Assembly (NCBI RefSeq): GCF_036785885.1
Contig: NC_092320.1
Coordinates: 14,943,557-15,007,556, forward strand
Length of the DNA stretch: 64,000 nucleotides
Reading direction: 5' to 3'
DNA from: Coffea arabica
Taxonomy: Eukaryota > Streptophyta > Magnoliopsida > Gentianales > Rubiaceae
Translations under genes and position numbers: made by a program
Notes under the pieces: model-generated
What the model was told of the DNA's origin: nothing
Database searches by the model: none
The model's input: the letters and a program-made list of their open reading frames with translations, nothing else
In this document: piece after piece, positions 1 through 13,063 of the stretch
Layout: every line of letters begins with the position of its first letter
How positions within the stretch are numbered: position 1 is the first letter of the stretch

Positions 1-77
1 GATAATATTTATGATTAAATGTCTTCTTTATTTTCAAATTTCGAGTAAAAGAAAATGAATATAAGTGAAAAACTAAC

Positions 78-221
78 AATTTTTTTAAACCAATGTATAT
101 ATCTATTTGATTTCACTTGAGCAATATGAATAGTGTGTAATATATCTCTATTTGATTTTACATGCTATTCGTACTGTTCAAGTGAAATCAAATAAATATA
201 TACATGGATTTAAAAAAATTT
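78..221. repeat. Hairpin-forming inverted repeat (MITE-like)
   Basis: The arms at 78-133 and 165-221 are near-perfect reverse complements over about 55 bases, around an AT-rich loop of about 30 bases. The key arm sequence is TTTGATTTCACTTGA and its complement TCAAGTGAAATCA. A foldback of this size fits a small non-autonomous DNA transposon, although no clear target-site duplication was identified. Confidence 0.6.
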
Positions 222-3200
222 ATTCATACACATGATCAATAAAAGATGAAAAAATTCATTTTGAAAAATGTGAAGAACGAAAAATTTTATTTTATGAAAT
301 GTGAGGAATTATGAATCGAATTATATAAAATTTGATTTGACAAATTTGCTCTTAAAATATGATCACGTACAAGGTACGTGGTGTACGTGGTGAATTCCGA
401 TCAACAACTAGTTGGAAACTTAAGTAGGGACCAAATTTGATCAATGTGAATTTGTAAGAGATGTAAAATTATATTTTTAAAAGCGAGGGACGAAAAAAGT
501 TATTTTGCAAAATGTGATAAACGTTTTGAACGATTTTCCCTTTGAAATATTTAAGAGAAGTAGAGTTTTTAGAATATATTTTGGAATATTTTTTAAATAT
601 TAAAAAAATTTAGAGTACTTTTTAAAAATTGTTATTGTATTTAAAAAACTAATTTTTGAAATCTGATAGATCCAAACAAAGAGTTTTTAGAGTAAAACTC
701 ATCGTTGGATGTGTAAATATTAGAATTCAATTCAAAATTTTGTCCAAAACTGATTGTGTATGCACACTTAATGTATAAAAAATTAATCATTTTTTTATTT
801 TTGTTTTAGAATTTGAATATTAATTTTTTTTAACGTATATATACTCATAGTATATACACATATCACATATCATTGTTGGATGTATAAATGTTAGAATTCA
901 AAATTGTATAATTATTATTCATTCAAAACAGATTATATGTACATAATTAGTGTATACAAAATTAATCATTTTTTTATTTTTTGTTTTAGACTTTGGAAAC
1001 CTAGTTGTTTTTTTGGGTTACGAGGTTAAGTTAAAATAGGAAACGCGGCAGAAATGCCGTTGCCCACACGCAACGTTTAAAAGTTAAAAAGTTGAAAGTC
1101 CAAAAAATTTGCAGCGTCATATCATAGATGGATCTTCCTTGTATCCTTCGTTCTCAGTTCTGTTGCAGCAATTGCCACTGCAACTCTGCATTGCTGTTGG
1201 AGGAGTCTTTCTTTATTATTTTGTGCACCGCTTTGGCGTTTTCTTTCCAGGGAAAGCTATTACTAGTAGTACGTCATTCCACGTGTTTTTTGGTCCTAAG
1301 ATTAGGATAAGTGTGTTCACTTTCACATTAAAAGTTGTTTTTTTTTTTTTAACCTTATCTAGGCTCAGTTGAGCCTCCCCATTGAGTAGATTCCCCCCTC
1401 CCCGCCCTCTAGGAGTAGGAGTAGGAGTACGCTAGATATGTGACGTTACGACAAAAAAAAAAAAAAAATCTAGGTTTAGGGGTTTAAATTTAAAAATCTG
1501 GTAGTATTGTAATGGGATTTTTCTAAGGAATAATTTCGGAAACCTCTCTTAAAGTTTGTCGTAATATCACCTACTGCTCTAATAACTTCTCAACTAAAAA
1601 GCTCAATTTTTTTTAGCCAACAAATCTAGTCAACAACTAATTAAATTGGCATTCCACATTGGTTCATATTTTTTTCATAATCTGCTGGTAGTAGGTTATC
1701 AAAAGAACGGTCGAGTTGAATTTAATCAATCTTTTATTTCATAGTTTAGACAATGTTTAACAATTTGAGGAGTTTTGGTGAGTAATCAACAGTCTATAAT
1801 TGTTTACAAGACTGGATTCAAGAATGCTAAACAAACCCGTGTTTCTTTTGCTCCTTAGATTTGGACATTTGTTGAATTTTCCTAAGTAGTGAAACTAGTA
1901 CTTTTTTGCATTAAAATGTGATTAAGGGCTTATTAAAACCATTTTTGTTAGATTAGGAGATGACAAAACTAGTAAAATATTGGTTAAGCAGATCTTGGAT
2001 TTTCAAATCTGACACCTAATTCTCTTTGCTCAGAAAAAATCCTATCATCTAAATCTAGGATGGCGCTTCTCATACTATAAGAATTATAGTTGATGTATCT
2101 AGACACTCTTATCATAAAAAGATTAATCTAAAAATGATCTCATGAAAACAAAATCTAGAACTTGCCCATGTTTTTTTTTTATTTTTGGGGTCAAAACAGC
2201 ATCTGCCATGCTAGGGTAATAGCTAACATGTTGTTACAACTTTGGTATTTATTATGCTTATACTCCTTAATATTTTTATCTTTCCTTTTTAGCTTTGTTT
2301 TGCTTTTTATTGTTAATGTAAGCTTTATAGATAGGACAAGGATAGTAGTGGAAGAAAGATATTATTCTCTCTTATAATTTGGATTGCTTAATGATGCTTT
2401 TGCCTAAAGGGACTCGAATGTGACACGAAATATCAATTTAAGGGAGGTATATGAGATTTTGAAAACCTTAAGGGTGTTAAGTAATATTAAGAAAAATCTC
2501 AGGAGAGGTTCTAAAATTATTCTGTTTTGTAACAAATGTCTAGTTAATACATTTAAATGCCCAATATTTAGACACTTTTTCTAATTTAACTACACTATTT
2601 TGAAAAAAATTAATATCTATGACCATTATTAATCTTAATGAGAGCCATACTGATTATAAAATGGTAAAAAAAAAATTTTTTGCTCTTTTTTTTTTTTAAT
2701 TAGAAGAAATTGGTGAGAATTAAATGAACGATTGACTTATGTGTTCACTTTATCTAGGCATTTTTTTTAAAATTCTCATTGATGCTATCCATCATTACAT
2801 TTTCTTTTTTAAATTATAGTTAGGACAAAAGTTATTGGGTTTGCTCTCAACTCAATATGTTACATAAAAAAAGCTCAATATGATTTTTGAAAAGACTAGA
2901 ATTCAAAAAGCAGGTAATTTAAAGTTTGACTTTGGTCTTCTTTTTTTTTTTTTTTTTAAGTTTGAAAATGCTAAAGCTAAAAGGTAAAGCAATTGAAAAT
3001 ATCACATAACAGATTTTCTAATATCAGAAATTAAAAACAAGTCCAAAAAATCAAGTAAGAACAACCCAGTGTGTATCTCGAAGTATTTTTTAAAGTAGTG
3101 TTGGCTACAACGAACATAAGCTCGGTTTGAAGCCCCACTATAGCAACATAAGAACAAGAAATTGATCAGTTTGAGATGCTAACGAAAGTCTATATTGACT

Positions 3201-5302
3201 TAGGTTAATAATCAGCAAAATGTATTACTACTACTAAACAAGAGCAGGAAAGAATAAATTTATATTACTTGGATTGATAATAGGGATAATTTCAGAAATC
3301 TTACTTGGGGTTTTTAACGATTTCGCGTAATTTCTTTGACGTTTGAAAAATTACACATACCTCTCTTGAATTTTCGTGTTGGTAATAACATTTATTTAAT
3401 TGTCAAAATTTTGAATGAATAACCCAAAATGCTCTCATGAAATTGTGAAGTTCGTTCTACCTTCTTATAAAATCATTTAAAAAAATATGGAACATGCACA
3501 AAATCTTAAACCTACTTTCAACCCTTATGTTTTGCTATTTTAAACCTTTGATATTACCATATTTCAAACTGGTACCATTATCATCATGACCACTACCACT
3601 ATCTCTTCCCAAATTTCAAAACCTCAATCAAAATTTTTTTTAAAAAAAATCAGCAATGTTGAACTCAAAAAAATTTAATAACTACATTAATATAACATTT
3701 TATCCCTCAAATATTGGAGTACCAAAATCAGCCCTATTTTTTTAAAACCGTTAACTTACATCCTCTTCTATTCATCTCCAGATCCTACAAGCAAAACTAA
3801 AATTAATTTGTAATATGTTAAAATTATATTTAGGATATAATTAGTCATTCCACGAGTGAATTTTATTTTCATTTCCATTAAATATCCAATTGTGTGATGC
3901 ATTCATACGAACAAGATTAGGGACGAATTATTTAATTGCATAGAAAATATTAATATGTCAAGAGTACTAGGTGAAATTGTCGAATCCTCCTCGAGGGAGG
4001 ATCCTGAAATTATCCCTTGTTAATAATCAGCAAATCATGAACCTGAGTAAAGCTCTAACTCACCGACAAAAAGGGTGCATTGCTGGACTACGGTACAGCA
4101 TCAGATGTTGAGTTCATAGTTAGAGACAGTATGCTGGCTAGGACTAGGTTATTCTCTGACATTATTAACGAGCCTTTGATTGCCAACGCGGTGGATCAAG
4201 CCGACCAACCTATCGATGTTTTCCGAGAGTAGAAAACCGTACTTGACTAAATCAGCATGGCTCGACGGTAGAGCTAGAAAAAGCTAATCAAACCACGTTG
4301 CGACATTTGATTAGGATAGGGATGTCACCAATGAGTTCAAAGGATGGAAAATTATATAAGCTCTTTGAAATTATAGCCGAGAAAAAAAGTATGCGTTTGT
4401 AGGCTTATACGTTTTGTAGTTGTCCAGTCTAAATTTACAGATTTAATACATTTATTTACTTGCACTAGTTATATTATTAAAACTTGCACAGCCGCACGAG
4501 GTGTGAATTTGGAATAGAAGTATTTCTTATCGTTTTAAACTTCACAATAAAAATCAAAATACTTTCTATCTACAGTGCACACGTACCTATAGGTAGCTGT
4601 ACGTATATGATTTTGTTAGTGATTAAACTAAAGAAAAAAATATATACAATTAAACATTCTTAGATGTAGGCAAATAGTAGTTTTTTACCCATATGATTAT
4701 ATATTATTGATGCAAATATCCTTCAAAGAATTTTTATTGAAGCCTGTCTTGTAGACTGGATCAAGGATACCAATAGTTGTTGGTGACGATCGTTTTAAAA
4801 CGATGAAATATTTTTTAAATAAAATATAACTTTTTCGTGAACTATTTATAAGATTTAATAATAGAAACACAATTATTACACGTGAAACTCATATGAACAA
4901 TAATAAAATATTAGATTTTATGATAAAGATGTACAAAAATTTATTATATAAAATTACAAAACGTAAAAAATAAAAAATTGTTATACTATCGACGGACAAT
5001 TATCAACCGTCTCTGCCCGCGTCTTCTCTTGTAGGTTGTCCCTGGTCAGAAATCGAGTGCTGAACCGAGGCGTGTACGATATAATATTCCTACGGCGTCA
5101 AGCAATTCGTCATTGCCTTGGGAGCATCTAAATCAAATCATTCACATGATATCCTAATATGGCGGAGAATTTTATGTTGATCCCAAAGACCTAGTAGACA
5201 TGCTTAGTAATTAGTCTATGACTAATATAAAAACCCCGCGTTCACATATAAATATCTCACTTGCTAATTCACATGCTATGCGTGTATGTTCACTTAGCAT
5301 AT

Positions 5303-5638
5303 TATTCCTTTCGTCCCATTTTGATAGTTCTGTTTTATTTTTTCGTCTGTCTCAAATTGTAATCCACTTTTTAATTGAAGAATGTAGTTGTATTTTAATT
5401 TTTCTAGAATACCCTTATTTAATGTAAGTTATTGTTACTATAAACCTACCCCATTTAATGAGAGTTGATTCTTTTTTTTATCATCAATTCAAGTTCCCAC
5501 AAAGTTGCACTCTAATTAATGTGAGGGTATTTTAGAAAAATAATTACCTACATTGATTGTTCCAATAAAGTTAACTACCTTTTTCTTAAACTGTGCGGAA
5601 AAAAAAATCAGAACTATCAAAGTGGAACAGAGGGAGTA
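5303..5638. mobile_element. Stowaway/Mariner-like MITE
   Basis: A copy of about 330 bp with terminal inverted repeats of the common plant type (CTCCGTCCCACTTTGATAG-like), flanked by TA on both sides as expected for Tc1/Mariner-class insertion. The same family recurs at 43363-43691 and as a disrupted copy at 43304-43956. The interior is AT-rich and non-coding. Confidence 0.75.
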
Positions 5639-6510
5639 AATTAAATCAAGTGGGATGCTTATGTGTTCATGTACAAGACATGCTTAGTAGTTACTCCGTA
5701 TCAACATAAAATTGTTCGAACATGTCACGCATTAATCAATTAATCTAATGCATAATGTTAGTGCATAGATACTAGCATCTTAGATATATAACACATATAA
5801 AAAAATGAAATTTAAATTAGAATTGACCATCCGAAAGTGTTAGTGTATATAAGATTGATTTTAATTTCATTAGCTTAAAGTTAGAATATAGCATGTAATA
5901 CAAACATGACGTAAGAATAGGCAATCGCATTAATAGTTGAGTCAAGATTATTGTTACCAAAAGAAAAGAAAAGAAAGAAACAAAAGTTTCTATATATTTC
6001 TAAAGATACTGACGTTATTGAGTTGCGAAAATGTTGAAAGTCAGAGGAACTATAACAATTGGACAATTTATTATTTTCAAAAATAAAAAAAAAAAAATTT
6101 AAGACAAGCACAGCAGGGTTGGCTTCCCAATGCTCTAGGGTAAACTTTCGAAGAAACTTATTTTAATTTACCAAAAGTAAACTGTTGAAGCCAATAAATA
6201 GGTAGTATCTGTTATTTATTCATTAGCTTCATTATTTAAAAAAAAAAAAAGAGGGAGGGAGAGAGAGACAAAAAAATAGATAGTAGGGGTTCTTTTCCTT
6301 CATCATTACTTTATTAATTTCAATGTTCAAAACGCCATGTTTTAGAGCTACTTTTACAGTTTTGATCTTTTTTATTTTTGGTTTTATATTCAGCTTTAGG
6401 ACTTAACTGTTTTGATGTTTTCTGGCCATGATTTTGTCCACCAACTTAAACCTACAAATCCTTCATCTTGGATACAGCGAATGCTGAAATATTACTGCTC
6501 CAAAATCAGA

Positions 6511-6640
6511 AAAACTAGGATCATATTTACCATTAACGATAATAGTTACTGCCGGTAAGAAATTTATGGTCTCTGAAAACTAGGATCATATTTACCATTA
6601 ACGATAATAGTCACTGCCGGCAAGAAATTTATGGTCTCTG
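6511..6640. repeat. 65-bp tandem duplication
   Basis: Bases 6511-6575 and 6576-6640 are head-to-tail copies of the same 65 bases. They differ only at two T-to-C positions, so this is a young duplication. No coding or regulatory role is visible. Confidence 0.9.
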
Positions 6641-7434
6641 GTTGCTGTTTTACCGATCAGACCGTAATTAGGAAGTCGACATAAAGCGACGGGCAGCATG
6701 GTAGGAAAGCGGGCCTCTTTTTACTTTTTCAAGTGTCCAGAATCTGGACGGTCCTTTACTGATTGAATTTTTTCCCTCATGGGACCATCTAACGTTACTG
6801 ATTCCTTCGAGCATATTCTCCAACCATGCCAGGCTCATCTCTTCTTGTAAATCATTAGCTTAGCCTTAGAAGAGAAGCATAATCCCATTTTGATTCGATT
6901 GTCATTTTCGTTCAAACCTTTTGTATAGCTCCGTTTGGGGTTGCAGTGACTCGTAAAAAAACGCTTTTGACACAAGTGCTAAATAGTTTTAGGTTATCAA
7001 AAGATGGGCAATTTTAAGTTACGAAAATTAGTTACTAAATACCTTAAAAGTACTTCTGGTGTAAGCGCACTGTAATTTCAAATGGGACCTAAGTCGTAAC
7101 GAGGAGTGTGCTCTAGATCATGTTTTGCATGAGAGGAATAATTGTGCAGGTATCTTGGTCAAGATTAGGTTAAAATTGCTAGTCTCGCACTTCTTCTAGA
7201 TCCACCATCTACTATGAAGGAGTTCTTGGCAGCAAATTTATTGGGTGCTTCTTATAACAGAGTGGTTAGTTTGTAATGGGCGTCTAATCCTCTTCTTGAT
7301 CAAGAAAAAAGAGAAAGAAAGGAGATATTTTTCATTAGCTAATGAAGTTGTGTTAGAGTAAATTTTATCTCTTCTCTTCTTAGCGTTTGATTAGTATTTT
7401 ACATTATCTTCTTTGTGGTGTTTGTTTGATGCAT

Positions 7435-7438
<4 letters not shown>

Positions 7439-7480
<42 letters not shown>
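7439..7480. repeat. (AT)n microsatellite
   Basis: An uninterrupted run of about 21 AT dinucleotides. Confidence 0.98.
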
Positions 7481-7482
<2 letters not shown>

Positions 7483-7549
7483 TCTCACCAAACTTCAACT
7501 TTGGAACACATCTGGCCATTCCAACAACAAATATACCTATAAGATTTTT

Positions 7550-10500
7550 GACGATTAGTTATTCTGGTAACGAAAAGAGATGATTCTCAACCATGGACCA
7601 AATTCAAAAGAAAAAGAGGAGTACGTTGGAATGTCAAGATCAATTTCTTGCATCTTTGGAAGTGATAGGATGGTTGAGACAGAAAAGAAACAACAAATGA
7701 AAGCAAAAAAACAAAAATCCCACAGCCTTGGGACTTCTTGTGGTCCTTGCATACTCGATGAGAAAATTAAAGAAGCACCGTCGGGTAGTCTCTTGCAATC
7801 TTGGTCCCTAGTTTCCTTGTGAAGCTGATTGGAACATATCTGTTAGATTCGCATGGCTATTTAAGTTTTAACTCTTTTTTTTTTTTTTGTCACTAAAATT
7901 TTGTGATATTGGCTCTCATCATCCACACACACGATGTATGATAACGTTCTTGAAATCATACGTCTCTTATGTGAGTTTTTAAAAATTACTTAATAGTGCA
8001 GTTCTCACGTTAATAAGATCTGATAAGAAAGTGATTCGTTGTGATCAACTGAACCAACATAGTTTGGCATGGCTATTTGAAGCTAGCAAGTGTGGGCTTG
8101 ATCAAGCATAAGTCACATTCACAAACATAGGGCTGAAATTGGTTTCTTTTATCATATTCGTCTTCTTTAACTCAGACCTACTTTTACAAGCACAAAAGCA
8201 AATATAGGAGGAGTTTTTTTTTTTTTTTTTTTTGGGGAACGACAGAGAACTTTTTACTAATGACAGTCAAAGAAGATTACAGTTATAGGTATATCCCTAC
8301 CTACATAAAACAAGCACTAATCTATACAATACTCCAAGATAAGCAGAGAAAACAATGAACTTATCAGAACTTAAGCCTGTATAAAATATATAGAATTCAA
8401 ATTTAGGTTCTAATAATAATTAATGCATTCAAGATTACAGAATTGAAGAGATAAAATGATCACTCATTTGTGAGAAAGAAGAAAATAAATAATTCACGCT
8501 ATTATTGAAATCTCAAACAATGGAACAAAACCACACCATAATAACACTTGATTAGACTCTTTTAGAGTGTCTCTTGAACTCTTTCAAGAAAATCTCTCAA
8601 CTAATGCCATATTTGTAACTTACTAAGACTTATTAAATAAGAAATCACTTGCACAAAAAATTACAAAGCAAAATACAAATTTGAAATAATTCGCCTTTGA
8701 CACGTGGAGGTCTGCAAGTTGGGCTTTAGCTCAGAGCCCAAATATTTGTTAGCCAATACGGTAAAACTTGTTGATAAACAAATAAGAAATTGGCCCACAT
8801 CATTTTCTGGATATGGTGTGGCCGGAAAGGAGACCCAATATGCTAAAATTTATTTATAAACGATTGCGCCAAGGCCAACGTTATTATTTCTTTTTAATAT
8901 TATAATCAGTTAATTGCCTTTGTTATTTTTTTACAATTTTTTTCACAAAAATAGGTAAATTACGTATCTTTTAAGTGATTATTTCATCATTTTAATATGA
9001 GAATAATCATGGGCATAAGTAAAAACAAATAGGCACATCTCCACAGTAACTGGATGACAAATAAGACGAGACAGAAGAAATTGTAGAATGAATTTGGGAA
9101 TTTCAAAAAGTTTTGGTACTTTCACAGTGTTGTAACTTTGTTGAAACTAGAAATACAAAAATGTTTAAGGTTGAAACAATAATTTTGTGATACATGGAAA
9201 AACAAAAGAAATGGTTTTGTGAATTGCAATTTTACAATTCACAAAATTAGGTACCAAAAGGGGTATGACTGTAGTTGACGGTCTAAAAGAAAAACATTTG
9301 AAGGTGATATTCAAAAGAAAATGTATCTAGGAAAGAAGAAAATTTTCATTATTTTATTTTTTTTTATTCTATTAGTAGAGTTTTTTTTTATCATTCCTCT
9401 TGAATATCATCATATCTTCAAGTTAAAATTATCACTGAATAATGAAACAGGCGTTTTTGAAGCTTTAAATTGTATTGACTTTAATCATTTAAATTTTAAT
9501 ACACTATTATCGCTGAGGGATAGAAATTGAGAGAATGGACTATACAACTTTCCTAATTTTTATTGGGGAAAAAAAAAGGAGGTTTTCATAATTTGTTGTT
9601 CTGGCAACGAGAACAGATGATTCTCAACTTTTGGACCCAACTCAAAAGAAAAGGAGGAGCAAGTTGAAACGTGAAGATCAATTTCTTGCATCTTTGGAGG
9701 TGGTAGCCTGGTAGGATGCTTGAGACAGAAAGGAAACGGAAAGAAAAGAAGAGAGAAAACAAAAAATATCCCACGGACTTGATGGTTGATAATACTTCAT
9801 TCGTCTAGTCCCTTTACAATCTTGGCTTCGGCAAAAGTTACTCTTTCCCCTTCTGTTTTTCCCCCCATACTTCCCATATGAAACTAATTGGCACATTATA
9901 TATCTTTCTCAATCTCGTGGCTATATCAACTGAACCTGGAATACCCTGGCTTGGTCAAGCACGAGCCTTAGCTGAAATTGGCTTTTATCCTATTCATAGA
10001 TATAGGGCTGAAATTATCATCAATGTTCGTCTCCTTTTAAGCACAAAAGCAAAATACTAGGAGTTACTTACTATAGCTCAAAGAATTCGGCTAGTTTTTT
10101 TTTATTTTTTTTAATTTTATAAATAGAAGGTTTTGAATTCAAAATTTCTTATTTATAATTTCTCTTATTTTACCGTCCAACATAACTATTTCTGACCGAG
10201 TTCATAAACTTGAAATGAAGCAATGCACTGTCTTCCAAAATGATATTATGATAATGAACCAGCAATAAATTTACAAGAAGGCGTCTAAAGAAAGATTAGA
10301 CGGCCCCTTCCCCCCCCCCCCCCCCCAACCCTTCCCCCTCCCCCCCAAAAAAAAAAAAGAGGATTAAAGTGGAGTCATGAGGTTAAAATGTTTTCTTCAC
10401 GGTTTGATGTATTCCTCTTGAAGGCGTGGAATGTCATCTTCCGCCTTTGGAATTGAGAGTAGACTCAAAACCCGAATATTTGTCAGCGAGAAATGGACCC

Positions 10501-11150
10501 ATGTTATTTTCTGGATTTGGTAGAAAAAGAGGCTCAATTTTTATTGATTATTTTTCATATTGTAAAGCTAAAATTTATCTACAAATGAGTCTGCCAAACG
10601 ATTTTTTTATTTATTTTGGTTACTTAATCACTCATTGCAATTAGTCAAAACAAATAGGCCAATCTAATTTATTGGAGGTATCAAATGGCTATAATTTGTT
10701 TCTAGAAATTTCAAAAGGTTTTGGTACTTTCCATAGTGTTTTAACTTTTTTTTTACGATGACTCGAGTCCTCAATTTATTAATTACAGTTACAATGTTTT
10801 ATCAATCAAACTATGGCCCCGTTTGGAAGGTGAGTTTTTTGGGTGTTTGTCTAAAACTTTACTGTAACTTACTGTAGAAATTTTTACAAAAATTTTTGAA
10901 GTGTGTGTGTTTGTTTTTAATATTTTGAAGTATATAGTTTAAAAACTTTGAAAAGCTTTTTAAGATTATTGTAGCTAAAGTTTTTAAAAAACTTTTAGCA
11001 GACAAACTTGACAAAAAAGCAGTCAACGCATATCTGCACTTTGTTGTCATAATGCTATAACTTGGAAATGAGAAATATAAAAATCTTTAAGGGTCAAGAA
11101 ATGATTTGTGATTTATGAATCGAAGTAAATTAAGGTCACAAAAATAAAGC
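7550..11150. repeat. Diverged tandem segmental duplication of about 1.7 kb
   Basis: Bases 7550-9310 recur, diverged but collinear, at 9580-11150. Matched landmarks include GATCAATTTCTTGCATCTTTGG (7640 and 9677), TTGAGACAGAAA (7675 and 9719), GGGCTGAAATT (8131 and 10007), AAGCACAAAAGCAAA (8189 and 10039), ATTTTCTGGAT (8802 and 10506) and TTTTGGTACTTTC (9110 and 10720). The second copy contains extra sequence at about 10755-11050 that begins with the GCCCCGTTTGGA motif typical of a plant MITE end. A poly-T run (8214-8233) and a poly-C run (10310-10326) also lie here. No intact gene was found in either copy. Confidence 0.8.
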
Positions 11151-11462
11151 AAATGTCTACAAAAGTGCAAATCCTTCATTCATTTTATTTTTTTCGTCCT
11201 ACTACTAGTTTATTCACAAGTTTTATCGTCCTACTAATTGTTTATTCACAAGGTTGGTTTCTATTTTATTCACAAAAAAAGAGGTTTTATTGGGATATAA
11301 AAAGAGGTTTTTTGAAAATGTTAAAATATGGCCCCCCTATACTACAAACTTCTTTGCACCAAAAACTTTCCCCGCCCATCCATATTAAATCAAAAATCAA
11401 AATTCCCACAAACCCTTCCACACCTCCACTTCTCACTGCCCTCCGCTCTCGTCTGTCCAGCC

Positions 11463-13031
11463 ATGGAAGACGACGATCAGAAGGTCCTAGATCTAATCAA
11501 AGAACTGGTCCACCGCTTACTCTACACCTCCCAGCACCCAAACCCCTCCCCGTCAGCCTCCTCAAACCCTAATTCCTCCTCCTCCTCCTCCCCCACTACC
11601 CATCAATATCAGCAAGCTCTCCGGTATGCCCTTCGCATTCTCTCCAGTCGGATGACCCCATCAATTGCCCCCGACGATGCCGCAATGGCCGAGTCCATTA
11701 AACGCCGCCTCGCCACCCAAGGTAAATCCTCCGAAGCCCTTACTTTTACGGATCTTTACTCCAAGTTTTCATCCAAAACGGGCCCCGGAAGCGTGAAAAA
11801 TAAATGGGGTGTGCTTTATTTGCTAAAAACGATCTCTGATGATCGGAAATTGCTGAAAAATCAGTCCATTTCTAGGGTTTCTAATGGATTCTTCGACCCC
11901 GCCTCGGTCGGCGGATTGCCGGCATTGTTTGATAGTGACTTGAGCGACAGAGTTAGTGTTGTTAATGAACATTACAAGAATTTGAGTGATTTGGATGACA
12001 AGCATTTTTCGCATAATTTGGGGGGTTCTAGTGATAATTTGAAAAAATTGAGGGGTTTGAATAGTTTTGGGAAGGTGGAGAAGAAATGGGGTGATAGTGC
12101 TTTCAATGAGAATTTTGAGAAATTGAGGGTTTCAGGGGAGGGTTCGAGGGGTTTCAAGGGTCGGGAGAATGTGGGCAAGGGTTGGAGTGGAGGGGTTTTA
12201 ATGGTTTCGAAGGACCCGGAAAATATTCGTCATTTGGCGTATAAGGAGTTTGCAGCACTGTTAAGGGAAGAGAATGAGGTTTCAGAGGAGGCCTTGGTGA
12301 GGGATGTGTTGTATGCTTGCCAAGGGATTGATGGGAACTATGTGAAGTTTGATGAGAAAGCTGATGGTTATATGTTGCCTGAGTTAGTGAAGGTCTCAAG
12401 AGCAACTCATGTTATGGTTCGGAAGCTTTGTGAGCTTGGATGGTTGTTTAGGAAAGTGAAGGGTTATATTTCAGAAAGTATGGAGAGGTTTCCAGCTGAG
12501 GATGTAGGGACTGTTGGGCAAGCATTTTGTGCCGCCTTGCAGGATGAGCTGTCAGAATACTATAAGTTGCTTGCAGTTCTTGAAGGTCAGGCAATGAACC
12601 CGATTCCACTGGTTTCGGAGAGTGCAACTTCGGGGAATTATCTTTCATTAAGGAGATTGTCAGTTTGGTTTGCTGAGCCAATGGTAAAGATGAGATTAAT
12701 GGCAGTTTTGGTTGATAGTTGTAAGACTTTGAAAGGTGGGGCTATGGCGGGGGCAATTCACATGCAAGCCCAACATGGTGATCCACTTGTGAAACAGTTC
12801 ATGAAAAGATTACTCCGATGGGTGTGTTCCCCTCTTTTTGAAATGGTTAGGAGTTGGGTTCTAGAAGGAGAGCTTGAAGATATTTTTGCTGAATTCTTTG
12901 TTTTAAGTCAACCAGTTAAAGCCGAGTCGCTCTGGAGGGAAGGTTACAGTCTGCATTCTGCAATGCTTCCTTCTTTTATTTCGTCTTCTCTGGCTCAGCG
13001 GATTTTAAGGACAGGGAAGTCAATTAATTTC

Positions 13032-13063
<32 letters not shown>

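Larger units (their letters stand above)
1..7549. other. Gene-free, AT-rich repeat-bearing spacer
   Basis: No supported coding region. Short open frames here have no recognisable domain, no family resemblance and biased low-complexity composition. The stretch holds a hairpin repeat near the left edge, a diverged direct duplication (about 707-815 and 876-985), a Stowaway-like MITE (5305-5636), an exact-period 65-bp tandem duplication (6511-6640) and an AT microsatellite. Bases 4030-4350 are less AT-rich than the rest and may be an old gene or element remnant, but I do not recognise it. Confidence 0.7.

Noticed and set aside
11328-11462. Upstream in-frame ATG extending GCP3 by 45 residues
   Set aside because: The extension is unrelated to plant GCP3, whose N terminus starts with MEDDD-type sequence, matched by the ATG at 11463.
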